Assembly (NCBI RefSeq): GCF_014201415.1
Contig: NZ_JACHEH010000002.1
Coordinates: forward strand, 434,001-498,000
Direction of reading: 5' to 3'
DNA length: 64,000 nucleotides
Origin: Chelatococcus composti
GTDB lineage: Bacteria > Pseudomonadota > Alphaproteobacteria > Rhizobiales > Beijerinckiaceae
Below are positions 39,491 through 48,713 of the stretch, one piece after another. The notes beneath the pieces are model-generated. The model did not search any database, was not told the DNA's origin, and saw only the letters and a program-made list of their open reading frames with translations. Position 1 is the first letter of the stretch, and the number at the start of each line of letters is the position of its first letter. A program made the translations under genes and the position numbers.

Positions 39491-40209
39491 GGGAGATTGT
39501 CCTCGATACGGAAACGACCGGCGTCGATGCCCTCAAGGGCGACCGCATCGTCGAGATCGGCTGCGTCGAGCTGCTGAACCACATTCCGACGGGCCGCCAC
39601 TATCACGTCTACATCAATCCCCAGAGGCCGGTGTCGCGCGGCGCCTTCGAGGTGCATGGCCTGTCTGACGAGTTCCTGGCAGACAAGCCCACCTTCGAGG
39701 AAATCGCGCAGGAGTTCTATGCCTTCATTGCCGACGCCAAGCTCGTGATCCACAATGCGGCGTTCGACATCGGCTTCATTGACATGGAGCTCAGCCGCGT
39801 CGGCCTGCCGCGCGTGCCGCCGGAGAACGTCATTGACACGCTCTCCATGGCCCGGCGCAAGCATCCAGGCGCCTCGAACACCCTTGATGCCCTATGCGCC
39901 CGCTATGGCATCGACAATTCGCGGCGCACCAAGCACGGCGCCCTGCTCGACGCCGAGATCCTGGCAGAGGTCTATATCGAGCTGATCGGTGGCAAGCAGG
40001 CCGACCTCGGCTTCGGCGTCACGGAGACCGTCCCGACTCTCGCGGTCTCCACGCAGGCTGCCAGTCGGCGCGTCGGGGAAGCGCTTCAGCGACCCGTCGC
40101 CCTTCCGCCGGCGATCACCGATGCCGAAAGGGCGGCCCATGCTGCCTTCATTGCCGAGTTTGGCGAGAACGCGCTGTGGCGAGAGTATATCCGCCCGGAT
40201 GCGGAATAG
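39484..40209 (+). CDS. dnaQ: DNA polymerase III epsilon subunit (proofreading exonuclease)
   Basis: A 241-residue 3'-5' exonuclease of the replicase core. Exo I is DTETTG with D8 and E10, Exo II holds HNAAFDIGF, and Exo III holds HGALLDAEILAEVY. The C-terminal tail after about 180 contains the polymerase-binding segment and is low in complexity. It is the end of the ppsR-maf-aroE-coaE-dnaQ run and overlaps coaE. It converges on secB through a strong hairpin. Confidence 0.95.
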   Translation: MLREIVLDTETTGVDALKGDRIVEIGCVELLNHIPTGRHYHVYINPQRPVSRGAFEVHGLSDEFLADKPTFEEIAQEFYAFIADAKLVIHNAAFDIGFIDMELSRVGLPRVPPENVIDTLSMARRKHPGASNTLDALCARYGIDNSRRTKHGALLDAEILAEVYIELIGGKQADLGFGVTETVPTLAVSTQAASRRVGEALQRPVALPPAITDAERAAHAAFIAEFGENALWREYIRPDAE

Positions 40210-40219
40210 GGAACGCGAC

Positions 40220-40246
40220 GGCGGCGCGCGGGTTGAGCGCGCCGCC
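40220..40246. terminator. Bidirectional hairpin between dnaQ and secB
   Basis: A perfect 10-bp stem GGCGGCGCGC / GCGCGCCGCC with loop GGGTTGA in the 45-bp gap between two convergent stops. A short TGCTTTCG follows on the + side. Confidence 0.7.
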
Positions 40247-40254
40247 TGCTTTCG

Positions 40255-40740
40255 TCAGGATACCGTCTGCTGCTGGGCAGACTGCAGCTCCGTGAGCTTC
40301 TGACGATAGAGCGCGGCAAAATCGATCGGGTCGATGAACAGGGGCGGGAAGCCGCCGTTGCGCACGGCGTCGGCCACGATCTGCCGGGCAAAGGGGAAGA
40401 GCAGCCGCGGGCACTCGATCATGACGACCGGGTGGAGCTGGTCCTTCGGAATGTTGCGCACGCGGAAGACGCCGCCATAGGTCAGGTCGAAGACGAACAG
40501 CACGTCCTGGCCGATCTGGGCCTTGCCCTCGAGCTTCAGCGTCACCTCGAAATCCGTCTCGGAGAGCTGGTTGGCGCCGACATTGACCTGGATGGAGATC
40601 TCCGGGCTCTGCGGCTGGGGCGCGAGCGAGCGCGGAGCGTTCGGATTCTCGAAGGAGAGATCCTTGATGAACTGTGCAAGGGCGTTCAGCGACGGCATCG
40701 TGTCAGCGTTCGCCGCGCCGTTCGTGGGGGTATCGGTCAT
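40255..40740 (-). CDS. secB: Protein-export chaperone SecB
   Basis: A 161-residue tetrameric chaperone that keeps preproteins unfolded and hands them to SecA. Family segments are [16 protein letters not shown], the SDV-type strand [11 protein letters not shown], and [36 protein letters not shown] near the C-terminus. ATG 40740 follows a strong GGAGGA site; an in-frame ATG further upstream lacks support. SecA at 8.5 kb carries the matching zinc tail. Confidence 0.97.
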   Translation of the reverse strand: MTDTPTNGAANADTMPSLNALAQFIKDLSFENPNAPRSLAPQPQSPEISIQVNVGANQLSETDFEVTLKLEGKAQIGQDVLFVFDLTYGGVFRVRNIPKDQLHPVVMIECPRLLFPFARQIVADAVRNGGFPPLFIDPIDFAALYRQKLTELQSAQQQTVS

Positions 40741-41078
40741 GTCGAAAGTCCTCCGGGAGGAATGATCGTTGTCTCGGGGTCGTGATCGGTTCACAGTAGC
40801 CGGGCCCTCCGTGGACCCGCCCGAAGGGACGACCCCGGCGGACAGAACCGGATGCTCGCACTCTGCGTCAGGACGACCGTTTTGTTGAGCCTGTGCGGGC
40901 TAGCACGGAAGCCCATGGCAAACAAGGCAACTCACGCTGGCGGTCGCGGACTTGTCCGCACGCGGGGTGGATGTTAGGAGCGCTCGCCCCCATATGCGAA
41001 GGTGATTATCATTTTCGCACGGACGCTGGACGAACGGGTAGGCGAGGCTTGCCCAGGGCTTGAAACGACAGAGAGGCC
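40741..41078. other. Divergent upstream region, secB / Tim44-like gene
   Basis: 338 bp without a gene. It holds a 25-bp interrupted palindrome (40995-41019) and a weak minus-strand promoter-like TTGTTT...CTAGCC near 40900-40930. No FxsA gene, which often lies here in relatives, is present. Confidence 0.5.
40995..41019. promoter_or_regulatory. Operator-like palindrome upstream of the Tim44-like gene
   Basis: TGCGAA-gg-TGAT-T-ATCA-tt-TTCGCA, symmetric about T41007 with only the gg/tt pair unmatched. It ends 59 bp before the ATG at 41079. The TGATTATCA core resembles Fur-family operators. Confidence 0.5.
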
Positions 41079-41795
41079 ATGCAGGACACTTTCGACATCA
41101 CGACGATTGTCTTTCTCGCCCTGGCCGTATTCGTCATCTGGCGGCTGCGTTCCGTCCTCGGCCAGCGAACCGGCAACGAGCGTCCGCCGCACGACCCCTT
41201 CGCTCGCCGCGAACAGGCGAAGCCGACCGGGGAGGATAACGTGGTGCGCCTTCCCGGCGCGGCCAACGACCGCGGGGGCGTGACCGAGGTCGGCGCCCAG
41301 ACGCGGCCGGATCGCTGGGCCGGCGTGGCGGAAGAGGGCTCGGCCACCGCGCGCGGTTTCGATGCTATTGCCGCTGTCGAACCGCAGTTCGATGCCCGCA
41401 AGTTCCTGGAAGGTGCGCGCCTCGCCTACGAAATGATCGTCACCAGCTTCGCCGCCGGCGATCGCAAGACGCTCAAGGGGCTGCTGTCTCGCGACGTCTA
41501 TGAGGGGTTCGAGAAGGCCATTGCCGACCGCGAGACGCGTGGCGAGAAGGTGGAGACCACTTTCGTCTCCATCGACGATGCCAAGGTCGAGCAGGTGGAG
41601 GTGCGCGGCAAGGCGGCCCAGATCACGGTGCGCTTCCTGTCGAAGCTCATCACGGCCACGCGCGACAAGGACGGCAAGGTTATCGACGGCGACCCCGAAA
41701 CCGTGGCCGACGTCGTCGATGTCTGGACCTTCTCGCGCACTCTCGGCGCGCGTGACCCCAACTGGCTGCTTGTCGCAACTGAATCGGGGCAATGA
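41079..41795 (+). CDS. Tim44/TimA family membrane-anchored protein
   Basis: A 238-residue protein with one N-terminal membrane helix (about 8-26), a charged linker, then a Tim44-like (TIM44 C-terminal) domain: FDARKFLEGARLAYEMIVTSFAAGDRKTLKGLLSRDVYEGFEKAI and VDVWTFSRTLGARDPNWLLVAT. Alphaproteobacterial TimA is the presumed ancestor of mitochondrial Tim44 and binds the membrane face; its bacterial role is not settled. It is translationally coupled to mltA (ATGA), so the first of a four-gene run timA-mltA-smr-xre. AGAGAGG precedes the ATG. Confidence 0.9.
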   Translation: MQDTFDITTIVFLALAVFVIWRLRSVLGQRTGNERPPHDPFARREQAKPTGEDNVVRLPGAANDRGGVTEVGAQTRPDRWAGVAEEGSATARGFDAIAAVEPQFDARKFLEGARLAYEMIVTSFAAGDRKTLKGLLSRDVYEGFEKAIADRETRGEKVETTFVSIDDAKVEQVEVRGKAAQITVRFLSKLITATRDKDGKVIDGDPETVADVVDVWTFSRTLGARDPNWLLVATESGQ

Positions 41796-43057
41796 GCCCT
41801 GGTCGCCAGTCAGCGAACCGTGTCCTTGCCTCTGGGGTACGCACCGTATCCCGGCTCGTCGTGGCTGCCGGACGGTTGCTGCCCGTCCTTGCCGCCGTCG
41901 CTGCCCCGGCAGGAGGCGCCGTCGCCGGGCCGAACGTGCTCGGTTCCGCGCGCCTCATCGAACGCTCCTATGCCGATCTGACCGGCTGGCGAACCGACCG
42001 GCAGGCACTGGCGTTTGCCGCCTTTCGTCGCTCGTGCGACGTCCTGGCAGAGACCGCCGCCTGGCAGGCGACGGGATTTCCGGTCGACGCCCTCGCACCG
42101 GCCTGTGCGGCGGCGCTGCGTCTGCCTGCCGCACCGGACGACGCCGAGGCACGGGCCTTCTTCGAAGCCCATTTCGTTCCCTACCGGGTCGAGCCGCGGG
42201 GCGGAGAGGGCTTCCTTACCGGCTATTTCGAGCCGGAAGTGCAGGGCTCGCTGCAACCCACCGAGCGCTTCTCGACGCCGCTTCTGGCTCTTCCCGACGA
42301 TCTTGTGCCGCTCGATGAGCGCGCTGTCCCGGCGCATCTTGCCGGCCTTACGGCCGCTCGCCGCACGCCGGATGGACTCGTCCCCTATCACGACCGCGCC
42401 GCGATCGAGGACGGTGCCCTCGGCGTGCGGGCGCGCCCGCTCGTCTATCTCGACTGGGTCGACGCTTTCTTCATCCACGTTCAGGGTTCGGCGCGGGTGC
42501 GGATCGGCCCCGGCCCGAAGGACGTGGTGCGCGTCGCCTACGCCGGGCGCAACGGCCATCCCTATTCGTCGCTGGGCAAGCTCGTCGTGGCGGAAACGGG
42601 CATTCCGCCGGAGCAAATGACGGCGCCGGCGCTCGTTGCCTGGCTGAGGGCCAACCCGGAGGCCGGCCGCCGGCTGATGCGCGAGAACCGTTCCTACATT
42701 TTCTTTCGCCGGGCGGACGAACTTGATCCTGCCGCCGGGCCGCTCGGCGCAGGCATGACGCAGCTTGTTCCCGGCCGCAGCCTCGCCGTTGACCGTACGC
42801 TCTGGCCCTACGGCCTGCCGGTCTGGCTGGAAGCCGAGCTTCCGGAGCCAGACAGCGAGACGCTGCGGCCGATGCGTCGCCTGTTCATCGCGCAGGATAC
42901 GGGCGCCGCGATCCGGGGGCCGGCGCGGGCCGATATCTTCTTCGGCAGCGGGGCGGCGGCGGGCAAGGCGGCCGGCGTCGTGCGCCACGCTCCCTCCGCT
43001 TTCGTCGTGCTGCTGCCGAAGGACAGCCTTCCCCTCGAGGGAGGGGCGCGGCCATGA
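41792..43057 (+). CDS. mltA: Membrane-bound lytic transglycosylase MltA
   Basis: A 421-residue peptidoglycan lytic transglycosylase. The N-terminus has a hydrophobic export segment (about 20-45) with no lipobox, then the MltA domain with FLTGYFEPEVQGS, YLDWVDAFFIHVQGSARV and the C-terminal 3D domain with three aspartates (RRLFIAQDTGAAIRGPARADIFFGSG). The catalytic Asp is expected in ARADIFFG. It overlaps timA by 4 bp and smr by 4 bp. It probably acts in the periplasm on murein turnover. Confidence 0.94.
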   Translation: MSPGRQSANRVLASGVRTVSRLVVAAGRLLPVLAAVAAPAGGAVAGPNVLGSARLIERSYADLTGWRTDRQALAFAAFRRSCDVLAETAAWQATGFPVDALAPACAAALRLPAAPDDAEARAFFEAHFVPYRVEPRGGEGFLTGYFEPEVQGSLQPTERFSTPLLALPDDLVPLDERAVPAHLAGLTAARRTPDGLVPYHDRAAIEDGALGVRARPLVYLDWVDAFFIHVQGSARVRIGPGPKDVVRVAYAGRNGHPYSSLGKLVVAETGIPPEQMTAPALVAWLRANPEAGRRLMRENRSYIFFRRADELDPAAGPLGAGMTQLVPGRSLAVDRTLWPYGLPVWLEAELPEPDSETLRPMRRLFIAQDTGAAIRGPARADIFFGSGAAAGKAAGVVRHAPSAFVVLLPKDSLPLEGGARP

Positions 43058-43644
43058 GCAGTCGCCGTCGGCGTGAGCTCAACGAGGCCGAACTGTCCCT
43101 CTGGCAGCATGTGCTGCGGGACGTGAAGCCCCTGCCCGGCCGCTCCCTACCTGTGGCCGAGCCGCCGAAACCGCCGCCCCCGCCGCCGGCGGAGGCGGCG
43201 ACAGCAACGATGGCACTGCGCACTGGAGAGACAGGGCCCGGCGGCCGCGGTCTCAAGGCCAAGACGCTGCCGCTCGCCCCGCTGGAGCGACGCCTGCGCC
43301 AGGCGCTCAACCGCGGCACCCGTACCGTGGATGCGAAGATCGACCTGCACGGCCTGCGCCAGAGCGAGGCGCATGCGGCGCTTCGGGCCTTCCTGCTGCG
43401 CGAGCAGGCCCGAGGCAGCCAGCTCGTCATCGTCGTCACCGGCAAGGGCGGCGGCGGAGCGCAGCCGCCAGACCTTTTCGGCGGTGAGCGCGGCGTGCTG
43501 CGACGTCTCGTGCCACAGTGGCTGTCCCTGCCCGACCTGCGCTTTGTCGTGCTGGGATTCGAGGAGGCGGGCCGCGCCCACGGTGGCGCTGGCGCCCTCT
43601 ATGTCCGCCTGCGACGGCGCAAGACCCCGGGAGGCATGCCATGA
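43054..43644 (+). CDS. Smr domain endonuclease-like protein
   Basis: A 196-residue protein with a disordered Pro/Ala N-terminus (about 25-70) and a C-terminal Smr domain: KIDLHGLRQSEAHAALRAFLL (the LDLHG motif) and VTGKGGGG...GVLRRLVPQWL. Smr domains are nicking nucleases or RNA-binding modules in MutS2 and stand-alone proteins. This stand-alone form follows mltA in many Rhizobiales. Its substrate is not known. Coupled to both neighbours by ATGA overlaps. Confidence 0.9.
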   Translation: MSSRRRRELNEAELSLWQHVLRDVKPLPGRSLPVAEPPKPPPPPPAEAATATMALRTGETGPGGRGLKAKTLPLAPLERRLRQALNRGTRTVDAKIDLHGLRQSEAHAALRAFLLREQARGSQLVIVVTGKGGGGAQPPDLFGGERGVLRRLVPQWLSLPDLRFVVLGFEEAGRAHGGAGALYVRLRRRKTPGGMP

Positions 43645-44021
43645 CCCCCTTTGGCGAGCGCGTGCGGGCCATGAGGGCAGAGCGGGGGGTGACGCTCAAG
43701 CAGATGGCCGAGGCGCTTGGCGTCTCCAGCGCCTATCTCTCGGCACTCGAGCACGGCAAGCGGGGCCGGCCGAGCTGGCCGCTGCTGCAGGCCATCATCC
43801 AGTATTTCAACGTGATCTGGGACGAGGCGGACGAGTTGCAGCGGCTCGCCGAGCTCTCGGCACCGCGCTGCGTCATCGACACCACCGGTCTGTCGCCTCG
43901 TGCCACGGCTGTCGCCAACCGGCTGGCTGGCGAGATCGCGCACCTGAACGAGGAGGAGATCGGCGCCATTGACGCCGTTCTCGATGCGGCCCGCAGGCGC
44001 AGGTCAGGTCCGGCGGCTTGA
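43641..44021 (+). CDS. XRE-family helix-turn-helix protein
   Basis: A 126-residue small regulator. The helix-turn-helix is LKQMAEALGVSSAYLSALEHGKRG (about 18-41), followed by a dimerisation part with IIQYFNVIWDEADELQRLAELS. No ligand domain is visible. As the last gene of a timA-mltA-smr-xre operon with 4-bp overlaps it may regulate that operon, but no operator is evident. The palindrome at 40995 is a possible but unproven target. Confidence 0.87.
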   Translation: MTPFGERVRAMRAERGVTLKQMAEALGVSSAYLSALEHGKRGRPSWPLLQAIIQYFNVIWDEADELQRLAELSAPRCVIDTTGLSPRATAVANRLAGEIAHLNEEEIGAIDAVLDAARRRRSGPAA

Positions 44022-44081
44022 CCGCCCGTCGTCGAGAAGGCAAAGCGGAGCCCGGTTCCCGGCTCTTTCCGAAAGTCTCCC

Positions 44082-45086
44082 ATGTCCAAACATCGCTACG
44101 ACGTGCTCGGTATCGGCAATGCCATCGTCGACATCATCGCCCATACGGACGAGGCCTTCCTCATCAGCCAGAATGTGCAAAAAGGCGCGATGATCCTGGT
44201 CGACGAGCCGCGGGCGGAGGCTCTCTACCAGGCCATGGGCCCGGCGGTGATCGTCTCGGGCGGCTGCGCGGCGAACACGGTAGCCGGGCTCGCCTCCTTC
44301 GGCGGGCGCGGCGCCTTCATCGGCAAGGTCAGGACCGACGAGCTCGGCGGGCGCTTCACGCACGACATCCGGGCGCTCGGCATCCACTTCCCGACGGCGC
44401 CGGCCGTCGACGGCCCGGCCACGGCGCGCAGCATGATCCTGGTGACGCCGGACGGCGAGCGTACAATGAACACCTATCTCGGCGCCTGCCAGAACCTCAC
44501 GCCGGCCGACATCGAGCGCGAGACGGTGGAAGCCTCGGGCATTGTCTATCTCGAGGGCTATCTGTGGGATCCGCCAGCCGCCAAGGAAGCCTTCGTCAAG
44601 GCGGCCGACATCGCCCACGCCGCCGAAGGCCGCGTCGCCATCACGCTGTCCGATTCCTTCTGTGTCGACCGCTATCGCGACGAGTTCCTGGGCCTGATCC
44701 GCAACGGGAAGGTCGACATCGTCTTCGCCAACGAGCACGAGCTGAAGAGCCTCTACCAGACCGCCGATTTCGACACGGCGGTCGCCGCCTTCCGGCGCGA
44801 GGGCACGCTCGGCATCGTCACGCGCTCGGAAAAGGGCTGCCTCGTTGTCGAGCGGGAAGAGACGGCGGCGGTGCCGGCTTTCCCTGTCGACAGGGTGGTC
44901 GACACGACCGGCGCCGGAGATCTGTTCGCCGCAGGCTTCCTCTTCGGTCTCGCCCGTGCCTACGATTACCGTACCTGCGCCCGTCTCGGCGCGCTCGCCG
45001 CGGCTGAGGTCATCCAGCATCTCGGCGCCCGTCCGCAGCGCAGCCTGAAGGACATGGCGATCGAGAACGGCCTGCTGGTGGACTGA
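44082..45086 (+). CDS. PfkB-family carbohydrate kinase, adenosine-kinase-like
   Basis: A 334-residue ribokinase-fold kinase. The N-terminal substrate loop is SGGCAANTVAGLASFGG and the anion-hole signature is DTTGAGDLFAAGFLFGLA with the catalytic Asp. Length and the N-terminus RYDVLGIGNAIVDIIA match the alphaproteobacterial adenosine kinase group, but the family also holds sugar kinases, so the substrate is provisional. The gene stands alone and is followed by a parS-like site and a hairpin shared with coaA. Confidence 0.85.
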   Translation: MSKHRYDVLGIGNAIVDIIAHTDEAFLISQNVQKGAMILVDEPRAEALYQAMGPAVIVSGGCAANTVAGLASFGGRGAFIGKVRTDELGGRFTHDIRALGIHFPTAPAVDGPATARSMILVTPDGERTMNTYLGACQNLTPADIERETVEASGIVYLEGYLWDPPAAKEAFVKAADIAHAAEGRVAITLSDSFCVDRYRDEFLGLIRNGKVDIVFANEHELKSLYQTADFDTAVAAFRREGTLGIVTRSEKGCLVVEREETAAVPAFPVDRVVDTTGAGDLFAAGFLFGLARAYDYRTCARLGALAAAEVIQHLGARPQRSLKDMAIENGLLVD

Positions 45087-45143
45087 GCCCCGTCCTACAG
45101 GCGCCGGCGGAGCTGGTGGCGGCGGGATGGCCGGCAAACGGGC

Positions 45144-45159
45144 TGATTCACGTGAAACG
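45144..45159. promoter_or_regulatory. Degenerate parS-like site after the PfkB gene
   Basis: TGATTCACGTGAAACG keeps 14 of 16 bases of parS, including the TTCACGTGAAAC core. It is intergenic, 57 bp after the PfkB-kinase stop, and adjoins the hairpin at 45164. Confidence 0.5.
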
Positions 45160-45163
45160 GAAG

Positions 45164-45183
45164 GCCGGGCGCATCCGCCCGGC
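45164..45183. terminator. Bidirectional hairpin, PfkB gene / coaA
   Basis: GCCGGGCG-CATC-CGCCCGGC, an 8-bp perfect stem with a 4-nt loop, directly before the coaA stop. On the minus strand CCTTCCGTTTC follows, giving a partial T run for coaA. Confidence 0.65.
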
Positions 45184-45185
45184 TG

Positions 45186-46160
45186 CTAGAGCCGCCTCAG
45201 CGCCACTTCCTCGATGCGGTGATCCTCGCCCTTGCGCAGGATGAGACTGGAGCGCTGGCGCGTCGGCACGATGTTCTCGCGCAGGTTGACGAGGTTGATC
45301 CGCGTCCACAACCGTTCGGCGGTGGCCAGTGCCTCCTCCTCGCTTACGTCCGCATACTTGCGGAAGTAGGATTTCGGATCGCGGAAGGCGGTCTCGCGCA
45401 GGCGCATGAACCGCCGCACGTACCACTTGTGCAGCAGCTCCTCGTCCGCATCGACATAGATCGAGAAGTCGAAATAGTCCGAGACGAATGGAATGGCCTT
45501 GCCGTCGCGCGGCAGGCGGGCCGGCTGCAGCACGTTGAGCCCCTCGACGATGAGGATGTCCGGCCGGTCGATGATCACCCGCTCGCCGGGCACCACGTCA
45601 TAGATGAGATGCGAATAGACCGGCGCCGAGACATTGCGCTTGCCGGCCTTGATGTCGGCGAGAAAGCGCAGCAGCGCCTGGGTGTCGTAGCTCTCGGGAA
45701 AGCCCTTGCGCTCCATGAGGTTGAGGCGCGTGAGCTCGGCGTTGGGCAGGAGGAAGCCGTCGGTCGTCACGAGGTCGACCTTGGGCGTGTTCGGCCAGCG
45801 GGCGAGAAGGGCCTGCAGCACGCGCGCCGTTGTCGACTTGCCGGCCGCGACCGAGCCGGCGATGCCGATGATATAGGGCACCTTCGCTTCCTCCTCGGCC
45901 AGGAGGAAGCGCTGGGTCGCGCGAAAAAGCCCTTGAGTTGCAGCCACATAGAGCGATAGCAAGCGCGACAGGGGCAGGTAGATGGCAGCGACCTCGGCCA
46001 GCGAGATCGGATCGTTGAGCGATTGCAGGCGCACCACCTCCTCGGCGGTGAGCGTCAACGGCGTGTCGGCGCGCAGCCTTGCCCATTCCTCGCGCGTGAA
46101 GACGCGGTAGGGCGAGAGGTTGTCTTCCAGCGGCGCAAGGCCAGCCACGGGCTTGTCCAT
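45186..46160 (-). CDS. coaA: Type I pantothenate kinase
   Basis: A 324-residue CoaA, the first and feedback-controlled step of CoA synthesis. The P-loop is [10 protein letters not shown] (101-110), then TTDGFLLPN and [10 protein letters not shown], and [10 protein letters not shown]. Length and the [14 protein letters not shown] start match the prokaryotic type I kinase. It ends the hisB-to-hisE run on the same strand, the usual position in Rhizobiales, with 32 bp to hisE. The last CoA-pathway step, coaE, is at 38.9 kb. Confidence 0.97.
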   Translation of the reverse strand: MDKPVAGLAPLEDNLSPYRVFTREEWARLRADTPLTLTAEEVVRLQSLNDPISLAEVAAIYLPLSRLLSLYVAATQGLFRATQRFLLAEEEAKVPYIIGIAGSVAAGKSTTARVLQALLARWPNTPKVDLVTTDGFLLPNAELTRLNLMERKGFPESYDTQALLRFLADIKAGKRNVSAPVYSHLIYDVVPGERVIIDRPDILIVEGLNVLQPARLPRDGKAIPFVSDYFDFSIYVDADEELLHKWYVRRFMRLRETAFRDPKSYFRKYADVSEEEALATAERLWTRINLVNLRENIVPTRQRSSLILRKGEDHRIEEVALRRL

Positions 46161-46192
46161 GTGCGTCTCCCGTCCGGCAAGGCCGGCGGTCC

Positions 46193-46528
46193 CTACTTCT
46201 GCCGGGACGCCTTCTCCGCAAGGCCCGATTGTGCGGTGCGGCGCGCCAGTTCCTGCAGCACATCCTGCAACGGCACGCCGCCGGCATGAAGTACGACCAT
46301 CAGATGATAGAGCAGGTCGGCAGCCTCCGCGACGAGCTGCTTCCTGTCGCCCTCGATGGCGGCGATCACGGTCTCGACCGCTTCCTCGCCCAGCTTCTTG
46401 GCCGCCCGTCCCTGTCCCTCGCTGACAAGCCTGGCGGTATAGGATTCGTCCGGGCTCGCCTTGGCACGCTCGGCCACGATGCGGGCGAGGTCGTCGAGGG
46501 AGAAGGCGCTTGGAACAGTGCCGCTCAT
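46193..46528 (-). CDS. hisE: Phosphoribosyl-ATP pyrophosphatase
   Basis: A 111-residue HisE for the second histidine step. It is a stand-alone MazG-like helical protein, not fused to HisI as in enterics. Conserved parts are [29 protein letters not shown] and [13 protein letters not shown] with the acidic metal ligands. The C-terminus [16 protein letters not shown] is typical. It follows hisF by 15 bp. hisI is not in the window. Confidence 0.95.
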   Translation of the reverse strand: MSGTVPSAFSLDDLARIVAERAKASPDESYTARLVSEGQGRAAKKLGEEAVETVIAAIEGDRKQLVAEAADLLYHLMVVLHAGGVPLQDVLQELARRTAQSGLAEKASRQK

Positions 46529-46543
46529 GGCGGGCCCTCCGGC

Positions 46544-47308
46544 TCAGGTGTCGAGGCGCATGGGCAGGCCGGCTGCGGCCATGTGGCGCTTGGCCTCGCC
46601 GACGCTGTGCTGGCCGAAATGGAAGATGGAGGCCGCAAGCACCGCGCTCGCATGGCCCTCGCGCACGCCCGCCACGAGGTCGTCCAGGGTGCCGACTCCG
46701 CCCGAGGCGATGACGGGCACGGGCACAGCGTCCGCAATGGCGCGCATCAGGGCGAGATCATAGCCCGAGCGCGTGCCGTCCTTGTCCATGGAGGTGACGA
46801 GCAGTTCGCCGGCGCCGAGCGAAACGACCTCGCGTGCATAGGCGACGGCGTCGATGCCGGTGGCATTGCGTCCGCCGTGGGTGAAGATCTCCCAGCGGCC
46901 GGGACCCGTGCTCTTGGCGTCGATGGCGACGACAATGCACTGGTCGCCGAACTTCTCCGCCGCTTCCTTCACGAAGCTGCGATTCTTCACCGCGGCCGTG
47001 TTGATCGACACCTTGTCGGCGCCGGCGAGCAGCAGGGCGCGGATGTCGTCCACGGTGCGCACGCCGCCGCCGACGGTGAGCGGCATGAAGCAGGCTTCCG
47101 CCGTCCGCTGCACCACGTCGAGAAGGATGCCGCGGTTCTCGTGGCTCGCCGTGATGTCGAGGAAGCACAGCTCGTCCGCGCCTGCCGCGTCGTAGGCGAT
47201 GGCGCATTCCACAGGGTCGCCCGCGTCGCGCAGGTCCAGGAACTTCACGCCCTTGACGACGCGACCGTCCTTGACATCGAGGCAGGGGATGACGCGGATC
47301 TTGAGCAT
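46544..47308 (-). CDS. hisF: Imidazole glycerol phosphate synthase cyclase subunit
   Basis: A 254-residue TIM barrel that, with HisH, turns PRFAR and ammonia into imidazole glycerol phosphate and AICAR. Catalytic D11 is in [15 protein letters not shown] and the second catalytic Asp in IDAKS. Phosphate loops VGGGVRT and [11 protein letters not shown] are present. ATG 47308 shares one base with the hisA stop, so hisA-hisF are coupled. A longer frame upstream is not conserved. Confidence 0.97.
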   Translation of the reverse strand: MLKIRVIPCLDVKDGRVVKGVKFLDLRDAGDPVECAIAYDAAGADELCFLDITASHENRGILLDVVQRTAEACFMPLTVGGGVRTVDDIRALLLAGADKVSINTAAVKNRSFVKEAAEKFGDQCIVVAIDAKSTGPGRWEIFTHGGRNATGIDAVAYAREVVSLGAGELLVTSMDKDGTRSGYDLALMRAIADAVPVPVIASGGVGTLDDLVAGVREGHASAVLAASIFHFGQHSVGEAKRHMAAAGLPMRLDT

Positions 47309-48054
47309 CAAACCGCTCCGGATGCACGGGCCGCGCGGATCAGCGCCTGGGCCTCGGCCGGATCGAGCCGCCCGTCGTAGAGGGCCCGCCCGCTGATGGC
47401 GCCGGCGATCTTCGCACAATCGGGCGCGAGCAGCCGCCGCACGTCCTCGATCGAGGCAAGCCCGCCCGAGGCGATCACGGGGATCGACACCGCCTCGGCG
47501 AGCCGCAGCGTCGCCTCGATGTTGAGCCCGGTGAGGATGCCGTCGCGCGCGATGTCCGTGTAGATAATGGCGGCAACGCCAGCATCCTCGAAGCGGCGGC
47601 CGAGCTCCTCCGCCGTCATTTCCGAGGTCTGTGCCCAGCCTTCCATCGCCACGCGCCCGTCACGCGCGTCGATGCCCACGGCGACCGCACCGGGATGACG
47701 CCGGGCCGCCTCGCGCACGAAGTCGGGATCCCGCACGGCAGCCGTGCCGATGATGACGCGGCGGACACCCTTCTCGAGCCAGGCTTCCACGGTGCGCAGG
47801 TCGCGGATGCCGCCGCCGAGCTGCACCGGCAGCGAGACACGCGCGAGGATGGCGTCGACCGCCGCGGCGTTCATCGGCCGGCCGGCGAAGGCGCCGTCGA
47901 GGTCGACCACATGCAGCCACTCGAAGCCCTGCTCCGCAAAACGCGCTGCCTGGTCGGCAGGGTCGTCGTTGAAGACGGTGGCCTTGTCCATGTCGCCCTG
48001 GACGAGGCGCACGCACCGGCCTTCCTTGAGATCAATAGCGGGAAACAGGATCAC
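47308..48054 (-). CDS. hisA: ProFAR isomerase
   Basis: A 248-residue TIM-barrel isomerase that converts ProFAR to PRFAR. Catalytic D8 is in [16 protein letters not shown] and the second in [10 protein letters not shown] chose GTG 48054 over TTG 48063 because it gives the standard N-terminus and a GTGA overlap with hisH. LGGGIRD and [10 protein letters not shown] bind the two phosphates. It is part of hisB-DUF2628-hisH-hisA-hisF-hisE. Confidence 0.96.
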   Translation of the reverse strand: MILFPAIDLKEGRCVRLVQGDMDKATVFNDDPADQAARFAEQGFEWLHVVDLDGAFAGRPMNAAAVDAILARVSLPVQLGGGIRDLRTVEAWLEKGVRRVIIGTAAVRDPDFVREAARRHPGAVAVGIDARDGRVAMEGWAQTSEMTAEELGRRFEDAGVAAIIYTDIARDGILTGLNIEATLRLAEAVSIPVIASGGLASIEDVRRLLAPDCAKIAGAISGRALYDGRLDPAEAQALIRAARASGAV

Positions 48055-48713
48055 GGACGCCAACCGATGAAGTTCTGGATGAGGGCGAGACCGAGCTTCT
48101 GGCTCTTCTCCGGGTGAAACTGCGTGCCGGCGATATTGTCGCGAGCGACGATGGCCGTCACCGGGCCGCCATAGTCGGTCACCGCGACGAGATCGTCCGT
48201 GTTCGTCGGCGACAGCGCGTAGGAATGGACGAAATAGGCGTGCCAGCCGTCCGGTCCCGTCGGGATGCCGGAAAGAAGCGGATGGGCACGCCGCACCTCG
48301 AGCGTGTTCCAGCCCATGTGCGGGATCTTGAGCGAGGGATCGGTCGGCGCAATCGGCGCGACATCACCGCCGATCCAGTTGAGCCCGTCGGTCGTCTCGT
48401 ATTCGAGGCCGCGCGTGGCGAGAAGCTGCATGCCGACGCAGATGCCGAGGAAAGGGCGGCCGCGGCCGCGCACCGTCTCCTCGAGCGCCTCGACCATGCC
48501 GGGCACGGCATCGAGTCCGCGGCGGCAGTCGGCAAAGGCGCCGACGCCGGGCAGCACGATGCGCTCGGCCCGGCGGACCCGCTCGGGGTCGTCGGTGACG
48601 ATCACGCTCGCGTCACTGCCGGCTTCCCGGGCGGCGCGCTCGAAGGCCTTATGCGCCGAATGCAGGTTGCCGGAGCCATAGTCGATGATGGCGATGGTCG
48701 GCGCCACGCTCAT
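48051..48713 (-). CDS. hisH: Imidazole glycerol phosphate synthase glutaminase subunit
   Basis: A 220-residue class I glutamine amidotransferase that feeds ammonia to HisF. The nucleophile is C92 in [11 protein letters not shown]; the catalytic His and Glu are in GTQFHPEKS. The N-terminus [13 protein letters not shown] is typical. ATG 48713 overlaps the stop of the DUF2628 gene (ATGA). The frame is open to 49244, but this merges with the DUF2628 gene in another frame and is not a fusion. Confidence 0.97.
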   Translation of the reverse strand: MSVAPTIAIIDYGSGNLHSAHKAFERAAREAGSDASVIVTDDPERVRRAERIVLPGVGAFADCRRGLDAVPGMVEALEETVRGRGRPFLGICVGMQLLATRGLEYETTDGLNWIGGDVAPIAPTDPSLKIPHMGWNTLEVRRAHPLLSGIPTGPDGWHAYFVHSYALSPTNTDDLVAVTDYGGPVTAIVARDNIAGTQFHPEKSQKLGLALIQNFIGWRP

